DNA of 64,000 bases. Origin: Obelidium mucronatum (lineage: Eukaryota; Chytridiomycota; Chytridiomycetes; Chytridiales; Chytriomycetaceae). The number at the start of each line of letters is the position of its first letter. The stretch's first letter is position 1. A program made the position numbers and the translations under genes. Shown here piece after piece: positions 54,726 to 64,000 of the stretch. The stretch is taken from positions 677,014 to 741,013 of the forward strand of contig JAIVFH010000003.1 of assembly GCA_025765595.1 (NCBI GenBank). The letters run 5' to 3'. The notes under the pieces were generated by a model. The model did not search any database and was not told the DNA's origin. It saw only the letters and a program-made list of their open reading frames with translations.

Positions 54726-56344
54726 ATGAACGACCAAGCAGCTTCGCCCCGCAGACGGCACTCGGCGCCTCCTCGGCCTGACTTTGATGTTGCATCCTTC
54801 ACAAACAGTCACTTGAATGCGTCTCTTCAGGGACCCTTTTACCAGCAACAGTTTTCACCGCTTCTGGCTGGAACTTCTTCAGACTCAGTTATCTCAGATG
54901 CCGAGACTCATGCTCTAGAAATTATGTCACAGCTGGGCTCTTTCAGTATGCCGCCATTCTATCTGCCCGAGCGCACTGTTTCATATCCAGTTGAACAGGC
55001 TTCGCTTTTAGCACACACACAGTTTTATCAGTCTATGGCATCAAAGGTAAGCTCTGGACATGTAAGTAAAACCCACTTAAGTCAACAAGCAGCCTGAAAC
55101 CAACGCGAATGAAACCATTTCGTCCTCTTCAACCAGCAAGGTTCTCTTTCTTTACTCCATATTATTATACTCGGTTCCCTAAATACATTCTATTTGTCGA
55201 ACATAGAATCATAAAAGAAAAGGTCGCGAAGAAGACGCGTTCCAGAAACCTCCTCTTTTGCCTCACAATACACCCGTTTATGCATTCGCGCAATCGAATT
55301 TAATCGCTACTACCGAGACTTCATTGTCTAAATCCGGCGATGCATCTCTGAATCCCCAATTACGAATACGTTCCAGCCGCCGAGGGTCTTCAGCCTCTTC
55401 ATCCAATCTGGCTAAAATCTCCATTGTTCCTGGCTCGGAAGTTCCGCGTGCCATCCCAGCAGATGCTGTTATTGCGCGGAGCACTGGGAATCCCGACCGC
55501 ACAGCATCAACGGAAGCGTCTTCAGCAAGATACAAAAGCGCGGTTGGCAACGTGTTGAAACGACGCGGAAGCTTAAGCAGTATGAATCCACATTACGACC
55601 AAACTACTCTGCCCAACTTGTACACGGATTCCTTGTTGTCAAGTAGTGCTCCTACTTCAATGAGGCCCACAGCAAGCGGATTATTATCCATGGGAGAAGT
55701 CCTTAAAGCTGCAATGAAATCTCTGGAAGCAGCTCCAACGACGCCTTCTGCATCATTGAGATCGCCGTTGCTATTAAAACGCGCTGATAGTATTCTATCG
55801 ACACAACAAACTCCCGCCGCACATGCGGCAAACAACAGCGTTCAAGTTATATCACCAGACTCAACGAATAGAGCTTCTACCCAAGAAGATTTGATGAAGG
55901 AAATGTTCTTATTTGATAATTTCGAATCATCGGCATTGCTTTCATCAACCAATACTGAAGCCATGAACTCCATGACTTACAGAGACTCCATAGATTTCGC
56001 TTTAAGTATGGACTTGGCTACAATAGCTCCACTTGCAAACAATATGTACTCATTTTCCGGATTGACGCCTTTACTGGGTCACATGAGCATGCTTCCAACG
56101 CCTCCAAGATCAAGCGACCTGAGTTTGGAGGATGCCGCAAATGCTGCGAGCGCTCAGTCGTCTGTGTACTGGGCGGCTTCGTTGGAGGACCAAATGGCTA
56201 TGATGCAGTCAAATCAGTTTCCCGTGTTTGATAATCCAGGTTCGTAAAGCCAACATTTAATAAGTTTGGGTGTGTTTTTCGACTTTTGGTTTTGATATTC
56301 TTTGGCAAACTGTAGATGCGTTCATGTCCTTTAACTTGGAATAA
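54726..56344 (+). CDS. Ser-rich, probably nuclear or regulatory protein
   Basis: Exons 54726-55046, 55207-56239, 56316-56344; 460 aa, ending PVFDNPDAFMSFNLE. The last intron uses a GTTCGT donor, as in the PhoD-like gene; reading through it would end at NPGS. Low-complexity Ser/Thr/Ala sequence with basic patches (RIRSSRRGSSAS, VLKRRGSLSS) that look like kinase sites, and an acidic-hydrophobic C-terminus (MLPTPPRSSDLSLEDA). No DNA-binding domain or known family was seen. Confidence 0.6.
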
Positions 56345-56640
56345 GAAGTTAGTGATTCCAACTCAGTAGCCCATTCCCTTTTGTTTTTCTCGTAGTAGTC
56401 CGATTTAGTGAGTCTGAAGTCATTTGGAGTTTTTGTCCTCTAAAATTACCATAAAAAAACACAACCCAGGTTCTTTCTGTTTTTAGTTTTTTAACGTTTT
56501 TGAACATTTAATTTGGTTCCATGCCACCCATTGTTTGACCTTTTTTGGTATAGTTTTTGGTGTGTGGTTGTATGCTTGTGTGTTTATTTATTTCTTAATT
56601 TATCTGAGTTATATGCATTAAAGTTTTCTGGAACTCAAAA

Positions 56641-59120
56641 TTACAACCTCTCCAAACTCTGGATTCCATCATCAATTTGAATCGAGCAAGAAGCGGCGGT
56701 GTGATGCGATCCTACAACAGCACAACTTTCCCCTTCCTCTTTCAGCCGCACAGTTTTTTTCGACAGGGTACTTGATCGAGTGTCAAGAGACTTAAGTATA
56801 GAAGGCCGATGCGATTGGGCTGCATGAGCTGGTTGAATCCCACTGAAAGCAAAAAGGTCATTGTAATCATTATCAGGACTATTCCTTGCCGACGTAGGCA
56901 ATGAAACTGTTGCCGCGGTCCCAATTCTGAATCTTCGTCCAGCTGATAAAACCTGTGCAGTGCTGCATACTTCTACAGGGACTTGGAAATGGAGAGTTAC
57001 GCGTTTAAATCCCGTCAGAAGTGTGGCCGAGCCTTTCATTCTTTTTGTTAATTCGTAGGCTATGGCTAGAGAGAGTGTTGTTGGGGGAACGGCAGGAGCA
57101 GTCGGACTGGTGGTGGAATTCGGATGTCCAACTAGTTGGCATTCTTCCGGCAGAGCAAGTGTTTCATGAGAGCTCAAGGTGGAGGATTTGATTTCTTGAT
57201 GATCTTGTTGTTGGTTTTGTGGTGTCTGTCGCTGGTGTTGTTTTTGTTGTCGCTGTTGTTTTCTAGTGGTATAGGCGTGATACCAAGACGTTGTAGCTGA
57301 CCAGTGATTGAATGGATTCAAAAGCTGTTTGAATTCTGATTCAAACGATGAAACGTCCGAAACTCCACAGACATGCAATGTAAGTTCCATGAAATAGGAA
57401 ATCGAATTGTCGGATACTGCCGATGATGATTGTGATGAGGCGTTGTCGGATTCCATAGATCCAGACGATTTGATTGCGATGGATGATAATATTGAGTTAT
57501 ATCTATCTAAATACTGTTTTTTTTTGTTACAATTTGGTTTTTTATGTTGGGAAGTATGAATTTAGGTTACATACTTGAATAGGAGACAAGAGAGCATTCA
57601 AAACAATCTGCTCAATCCTCACAGGATCCACGCGTATCCAATCATAAAGTGCATTGAACTCGTGTCTGAATTTAATGCCCAAATTTTTATATGAAGTATA
57701 CACGTTTTCAATTCGATTCGCCAAGAGCTCTTCCAAATCCGTCACCACTGGAACTACTTCTACATGATTCATTTCGATTTCAAGGTAGAGTAGGTATTCT
57801 TGGATAGTCGTCAATGGTTCGTCTTCTCCCAGATTGGTGATTGCCTTTGGGATGTCAGCCCCGTCGGCATTTAATGCTGGAGCGGTTTCGCTGCAGCCAC
57901 TATTTCCAGTGCATTCAGCTACAACGACAGCACTCGGAGACTCATTGGTTCTCGTAGATGCCGAGGCTGCAGCTTTCATACACAACAGCTTCAAGTATGC
58001 CAGCTTCTTGACTTCAGATTCGCGGTTTTCTTTAACAACTTCTTCCAACTTTTCCCGCATCAGCATCGTACCCGATTCTTGAACCTTTTGGATTTCTGAT
58101 TTCCAAAACGCCTCGCGAGCGACAATCGCGAGGCCCGTTATTTGAATTGCAATGTGGAAGTGGAGGAGCATCAAGTGGCTTTTTGAGGCTGATGATGGAT
58201 TGAAAAGAATTATTTGATAGTTGGCGGTTGTTGTCAAGAACGCGGCCCAAAGGGAAATCAAGAGAGCCGTTAAATTAACCAGAGAAGTCCCAAGAAGTCC
58301 TCCATATATTGCGGATGGGTATATAAGGAGGAGAAGGACGGCAAGTGGAGAATATAGGTAGAATTCAGGGGCCGCGTTGGCGAGTTTGAGGGAACCTGGC
58401 GTTACAGCTGATAGAATTACAACCATCAATAGTATAATGTAGTTTGGTTTTGTGGGATAGAATCCCGTGAGAAAACATCTCTTTGGTAGTAAAGGTGGAG
58501 TCAGCATGACGAGACCCGCAAAATGCGCGACCCAGTCTAAATAAATGAGTTCAAAGAGACTGAAATCGTTATCGTTTGGTTGTTGTTTGTCTGTAATATA
58601 GAATCGAGCCGCTGATGCAATAGCTGTAATGACTAGAATGACCAGTGGAAAAATTATTGGAATTGTCACCATGACTGTGACTGTGGTTGGGATTGTCGAT
58701 CTTGGTTTCAACCAACCAGGAACGATCAATGAAATTATAAACGCCTCGCTCACATACGACAAGGCCAAAAGAACCGAAGTAACTGGAGAATAGAAGCTGT
58801 AAAAGAAGCCAGCGCTGACAGCCAGCCAGCTCCGACCGAATACCCCAAACTTGGCGTAAACGTTAGAGGCAGGCGACTCTGTGCGCAGAAAGAACGCGAC
58901 ATGGAAGCCTGTTAAGCCGGAAAACAGCGGAATGGATGAAACGCTCATGGCAAAAGAGAGGCGGACGAGGGCGCAGGATGCGATCATCCCGATTCCTGCG
59001 AGAAGCACTGGCGTGTTTTTGATTGAGCCTTCTATCCCAGATACTTCTTTAAAACTTCAAATAAACTCAACTCTTATGCATCTTCCACGGATAATTTTTG
59101 ACTTTATCTTCGGGGTCCAT
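56641..59120 (-). CDS. MASE1-type membrane sensor with degenerate histidine-kinase core, copy 1
   Basis: Exons 59120-59072, 59031-57575, 57513-56641; 792 aa. Eight to ten TM helices in the first ~300 residues with the MASE1 layout (VSSIPLFSGLTGFHVAFFL, WVAHFAGLVMLTPPLL, PSAIYGGLLGTSLVNLTALL), a coiled linker (MLMREKLEEVVKENRESEVK), then a kinase-like part. Its N-box is DPVRIEQIVLNALLSP instead of E/D-x-x-R-x-x-Q-x-L-x-NLLxNA, the D-x-G G1 box is replaced by LHVCGVSDV, and the last ATPase strand LSLAIAYELTKRMKG...RVTLHFQVPVEV is kept. No H-box His with the usual S-H-E-x-R-T context. Likely a non-catalytic sensor. C-terminal motif RPSILK...SSTLSKKTVR is shared with copy 2. Confidence 0.75.
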
Positions 59121-59429
59121 ACTGACGGTATCTAGTTATGACAGATCTGATGTTTTTTCTGGCAGATTTTCAAAATTTCGAAGTTTTTCTGACTTGAGAC
59201 GATTATAAGTTACCGTTCGAAAACCATGGGTATTATTACAAGATATTGAGAACATGGATGAGGTCTTCCAGTAAAAATTTGATACATTCATAATATTTAT
59301 ATAATAATTAGCTGACGAATTACGGATCGTAAAGATAGGCTCCTTTGCATTCATTTATTTTTGTATTTGTAGCAGTGTGCCCAATTTGATCTTCTCATCG
59401 CGTTCGAAAAAAAAATCAGCGTGTTTTAT

Positions 59430-61819
59430 TCATTCCGCAACTTGAATCCTCACAGTCTTTTTCGAAACAGTACTACTTCTTCTGGGCCCAGACCCCTCCT
59501 TCAATATCGACGACGGCCGCCGAATCGGTTGCACAGAATTCACCTCACCAGGGAACAAATCCAAAACACAATTCACTGGACTATTGCAAGCAGAAGGCGG
59601 CACGGAAACAGGACCCCCGATCCTCTTGTATCGCCAGCTCGCTGCTGCTGCTGTTGCCGCTGCTGCTGCTGCCGCTCCTGGTCGTGGATTGCTGCCGTAG
59701 CTGCTGCCTCCAGATGCACTAGACAAGACTTGTGCCGTACTACAGATCTCCACAGGGATCCTGAAATGCAATGTTACGCGTTTTATCCCTGTTATGATGC
59801 TTGTGTTTCCGTTCATGAGTTTTGTGAGGTCGTGAGCGATGGCGAGGGAGAGTGGGGCGGTTGTAAGGTCTTCTCCGTCACCAGATAGTGCTGCTGATTC
59901 TGCTGCTGTCAATTTTCCTTCCTCTATATTAAATGGAGATGATAATGTATTCGTTGAGGATAAACGAAGCGTGTCTTGCGATATCGAAGTTTCATCCAGT
60001 CGTCGTGGGTGGGGGGATCCGTTTTCACCAATCGATAGTTCTTGATGCTGCAGCTTCTCTGGACCGGCGTTGCCAGACTCTTGACTCTGGTATTGATGAA
60101 CGTCTGGTTTTGCTTGAAACGGGTTGTGTTGGAGAAGCCGTTCAAACTTTGTTTTGAAGGAATAGACATCCATGACTCCGCAAATGTGCATCACAAACTC
60201 CATAAAGTATGCCAAGGTGGATTCTTCATCGTTTGAAGTAACAGATTTGATTGTGATTGTGGATGCAAGAGTGTTGGATGGATTGAGATGCTGTATTGTA
60301 TGCATGAATTCAGTCTCGGCGAATAAGAAGCCACCAGGAGCCGAAAAAGATATCTCAAACCTGCATTGGTCCCATCAAGACATTCAAAACCACTTGTTCG
60401 ATTCTCACTGGATCAACTCGGATCCAATCAAACATGGTGTTAAACTCGTGCTTGAATTTGATGCCTCGCTCTTTGTACATGTTGTAAATCTCTTCGATTC
60501 GGGTTGATAGTAGGTCCTCCAAATCCGTTGCAACCGATTGAATCGCTAATTTCTTGGATTTGAGTTCGAGGTAGAGCAGATATTCAAGGATATCGGAAGC
60601 GCAGCGATTGGGAAACATTTCATTAGTAGAATCTTGAGTTGCCGGGCTGCCAGAAACATCCATATACTTGTTGCATATCGCTCTCATGTATTGTATCTGT
60701 CTGATCTCTTGCTCGCTATTCTCTTTTTTGAGTTCTTGAATTCTCATGGTAATCAAGTCTTGGCATGCAGTTTTCTCAGCTTGGAGTTTGAACTTTCCAT
60801 CCAGAGAAACCCATAAAAGAACCATTCCAGTTATTTGAATTATGCAGTAAAAGTAAAGAAGTATTAAATCGTTGTCGTGAGTGTGTAATGTTGTTGAAAG
60901 GGTCACATAGTAGTTGCTGGACGGTTTCAAAAACAGGAAACAAAGTGCAAGAACGAGGGATGTCACGTTTGCCAGCGATAATCCGATAATTCCACCGTAT
61001 AGTACAGCAGGAGAGGATATAATGAGGCTTGCGAAAACAGTGTAAAGGTGGGAATCGAATCCAGCGTTCAGAAAGTTCAGGGAGGTGGGGACTATTGCCG
61101 AGGCAACGGTTGTTGAAAGCAAAATCCAAATAGTTTTGGAGGTTATAGCAGGTGCATAATCCTTGTACTTTTTGAAGGAGATGAGAATCGTAGGAGCTAG
61201 TAGGATAAGACCCGTAACATCGGCAGACCAACTTAAAAGCATGGCTTGAGAAGGACTCAGTAGCGAGTCATAACCGCCGCCTCCAGCATTTTCGATTATA
61301 AAGTATCTGCAGAAAGAAGCAATTGTGCTAGGAACGGCAATAATTAAAAATGGTGACGCCAAAACGGTCATAATTGACAAGTCTTGGACATTTGTAAATC
61401 CCATTGCCTTGGCCAAAAGTCCCCAGACAGCCATAGCTTCTACTGCGTAAGACAATGACAGGAGTAACGAGGATGTAAGAGAGTGAAATGAAAAGAAGCC
61501 AATAAATATTGCAATATAGCTTTTGACAAACACCAGACTTGTTTCGACTATATTACAGCGACTCCCCGCAACTTGCGAAAAGTATGCGACAAGGAAGCCT
61601 GTGATCCCTGAGAACAGAGGGATATTTGAAAGGCTCATGGAAATCTCGAGGCGAACGATTCCATAACACGCGATCATCCCAAGTCCCGCCAGAAGGACTG
61701 GTAGGAGGTATCAGAAAACTCATGGATTGGGACCAGGTCCCCAAACAAGCCCCAAAACAGGCCAAAGTAATATTACCATTAGTAACGTTCCAGTTTCCGG
61801 TTGTGATCTTCTTGCTCAT
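59430..61819 (-). CDS. MASE1-type membrane sensor with degenerate histidine-kinase core, copy 2
   Basis: Exons 61819-61777, 61697-60361, 60290-59430; 746 aa. Intron positions match copy 1 exactly (after a short first exon and after GPMQ/SPIQ). TM region with LSNIPLFSGITGFLVAYF, WSADVTGLILLAPTILI and LYGGIIGLSLANVTSLVLA; linker; DWIRVDPVRIEQVVLNVLMG; MHICGVMDVYSF in place of the G1 box; LSLAIAHDLTKLMNG...RVTLHFRIPVEI; Ala-rich stretch; C-terminal RPSSILK...SSTVSKKTVRIQ. Tandem duplicate of the neighbouring gene, 310 bp apart, same strand. The same kinase residues are missing in both, so the loss predates the duplication or is required. Confidence 0.75.
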
Positions 61820-62033
61820 TGTTGCCCTGAGCTGACGGTTGTTGGTAGGTTTCGATGGGCGCACCACCAGATTACAAGATTTACGTTCTGTTTACCCTGG
61901 AAATAAAGTAAAATATGTTGCAGATCATGTATAGTTTCTTGTATATATTTTCTTTTACTAGTTAGAACGAATACAATCAATAATATTTAATATTGTCATT
62001 TCTTCACTTTTAATTGACTGTTCATCAGAGCCA

Positions 62034-64000
62034 ATGTCCCTCTGCGAGTCGTGCGCCACCAACTGCGCGCTGGCGACGCAGCTCGTCAACGGCTTCGGCG
62101 CCTCGGATGACTCATCCGCCTCGGATGACTCACCGGACGAAGTGCAGACGAAGCTGCGGCGGGCGCACGCGGACCGCGTCGCGGCGCTGCTTCCGTTTCC
62201 GTGCGGCGCGTGTCGCGGGCGCGTCGCCGGGCGCATCGCGGCGGCGAACCGGCGCCTTGCGTTTGCGAAGGACGCGCCGCGGCACAGCGCCGCCGCCGGC
62301 TTAGTCAGCGGCTTAGTCAGCAGCGCGGCGCTGGCGCTCTTCGCCGCGGCCGAAGCCATCGCGCTGCTTGCGCACGCGGCCGCGGCGATTGCGCCATTGT
62401 CGCTTCGTGCCGAAACGCGTCTTTTGCATTCGTGGATTCCAGTGTGGTTGATTGTGCTGTCCCCGCTGCTGATTGCAAATCCACTGGCCCCACTGCTGAA
62501 TTCATCTGCCTTCTACAACTACAATCCGGTCATCGTGGATCATCCTCATCATCATCAGACAGACGAATTTGAATACAAGGGAGATATATCATGGGTCAGA
62601 GATAATTCTGTAGTATTTTTAAAGTGGAAGAGAAGGAGGAGGACCAAGGCTTGGTTTGGAAATTCGTCTGCTGTTTCTCAGCGAGATAGGGGTGGCACCG
62701 GCAGCTTGGTTCGAATTCGCTTGCAAAAGGCTCGCTATCTTGTAAGACTTGAGGATTATTCTATTCAACTGCAAATTGTTCAAATTTTGGGTGTTACATT
62801 CTCAGTCTGTGCAGGCCGCATTACTTGCCCTTCGTCTATTTGCCATTCGCGTCTTTTCGTTCTCCCATAATGTAAAAGCTTTTGCACTCTATCACGTCGC
62901 ATTTTTCACTGCTCATATCCTGGTTTGACCAATCTATTTTCGCTGTTAGTGCCTGTACTGATGTTCGATTTCTGCATCAGGGACTGTGGCTCTTGAAGAC
63001 TTGTTTTATTTTCTCAGTCATTGGAGGAGGAGCTGATTCCCAGGAATCTTCAATGGGACTCACCGCCTCGCCGCGAAAGATCCCCTCGACTCCAATGGAT
63101 ACACCCACACTAAAACAACGTTTCATTAATCGACCTGATACAAGTTTGACTGGTCTTTTTCTTCGCAAAAGAATACCCCCTCTTTCAATAGAATCATCTG
63201 AGAATGATTCAAGCCACTATGCATTGTCTCCTGAAAAGGGTGACGAGGTCTGTCTCTCCATCCGTTGATTTTTTTGAACCCAATCATTATAACTGAATTG
63301 ACAACAACCAGCTTGAATTGGATGGTCTGGAATTTGCATTTGCAAACTCCTTGACACCATCGAAAACCGCTGGACCACCAATAAGGAGGAGGGCTAGTGG
63401 TATGGCCAGCAGCCGACGACAAACGCAGACGCATCAGCAAGTGTCTCCAATTAAAGGCGGGGGCGGCGATGGTTCTGTATTACCAAACATGGAACTGGTC
63501 GAAGCTGAATACACTGCTTGGTTCAAGAGAATCCAGAGGTTCCAATATACAAGTCTTTTCTTTTCGGCTGTTTCGGTTGTGTCTCTGGGATTCATTTACT
63601 TCTCTGATGATGTGGTAGTGAGTTTTTCTCCCATTATTTAATTTTTTTTGTGTACTGAACTGATTTGAAGAAGCCACAAGCTCCAACAGCTTTGATTCAT
63701 ACGACAAGTAGAGTATTGGGTGTCCTGTTTACGACTCTGTGGAGAAAAGATTTCATCAATTGGAAGGATGAGGATGTATTAACCATTCGAGTTTTGCAGT
63801 CGTTGGCTTTTGTTGAGTTACCCGCCCCACCCTCCCTCCCTCACAAATGAAACTTTCCTAATGCATTTTTTTTTATTCCAGTATTTCTGCTTGCACCTTG
63901 AATTTAAGTATTGCGTATTGCCACCTCTATGGCACCGTTGCAGCGAGATGGATTCCTGACAATTACTACCACCCCACTGCATCTTCTGTGCCTATATGGG
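62034..64000 (+). CDS. Ima1/TMEM201-like inner nuclear membrane protein, 3' end cut
   Basis: Exons 62034-62741, 62815-62922, 62981-63247, 63312-63617, 63671-63816, 63882-64000 and beyond. N-terminal Cys motif LCESCATNCALATQLVNGF and later PFPCGACRGRVAGRIAAAN resemble the Ima1_N zinc-finger region (CxxCxxN..L then CxxC...V...I). TM helices follow (LLHSWIPVWLIVLSPLLIA; ALYHVAFFTAHILGLWLLKT), then a basic/Ser-rich loop, the block LELDGLEFAFANSL and more TM segments (SLFFSAVSVVSLGFIYF). Ima1 proteins link heterochromatin or LINC complexes to the inner nuclear membrane. Assignment rests on the Cys pattern and topology; moderate. The exon 5-6 join (donor GTTACC) is the least certain. The first ~350 bp are very GC-rich. 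Confidence 0.5.

Overview
The window is nuclear DNA of a fungus. The genes have many short spliceosomal introns (about 40-315 nt, donors mostly GTRNGT, acceptors YAG, often with a CTNAY branch site). The proteins are fungal in type: an Erj5-like ER J-protein, a Bem3-like PH-RhoGAP, an FLX1/SLC25A32-like carrier and an Ima1-like nuclear membrane protein. MASE1-type sensors, KDZ/CxC5-CxC6 and pogo transposon genes and the overall style suggest an early-diverging lineage such as a chytrid, but nothing here proves the taxon. Exon models were built by hand from splice signals and reading-frame continuity. Names come from remembered family motifs, not searches.

Left part (1-27.9 kb) is a transposon and repeat island. 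It holds a multi-exon hAT transposase, three tRNA or tRNA-like genes, a decayed Gag-like ORF, four copies of a ~0.65 kb dispersed repeat (here called R1), seven blocks of a ~12-bp repeat (core CTCCTAATCG), a two-copy orphan gene family (one decayed copy at 13.7-16.1 kb, one apparently intact copy at 17.3-20.3 kb), a pogo-like transposase with a deletion, a KDZ/CxC5-CxC6-type gene, and the 3' part of a Copia element with polypurine tract and LTR start.

Right part (28-64 kb) is gene-dense. In order: PhoD-like phosphatase, membrane-anchored SH3 protein, low-complexity protein with repeated S-N-x-x-F-G motifs, Erj5-like J-protein (divergent from the previous gene over 37 bp), inactive-looking M14 carboxypeptidase, small Ser/Pro protein, mitochondrial carrier, coiled-coil protein, a ~3 kb non-coding stretch with five unusual hairpins, SET-domain methyltransferase, unidentified Ser/Pro protein, Bem3-like RhoGAP, YHYH-domain mucin-like surface protein, a 4-TM protein, a Ser-rich protein, two tandem MASE1 pseudo-histidine kinases, and an Ima1-like gene cut by the window end.

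The main theme is repeats that live in introns. R1 lies in a hAT intron, 12-mer arrays lie in introns of two unrelated genes, and a dense array of covarying CGCC-GAA-GGCG hairpins fills an intron of the RhoGAP gene. A second hairpin family, with a fixed GGGACGCC loop and compensating stems, is spread over 1.8 kb of intergenic DNA. These short structured nuclear elements are the best candidates here for something undescribed.
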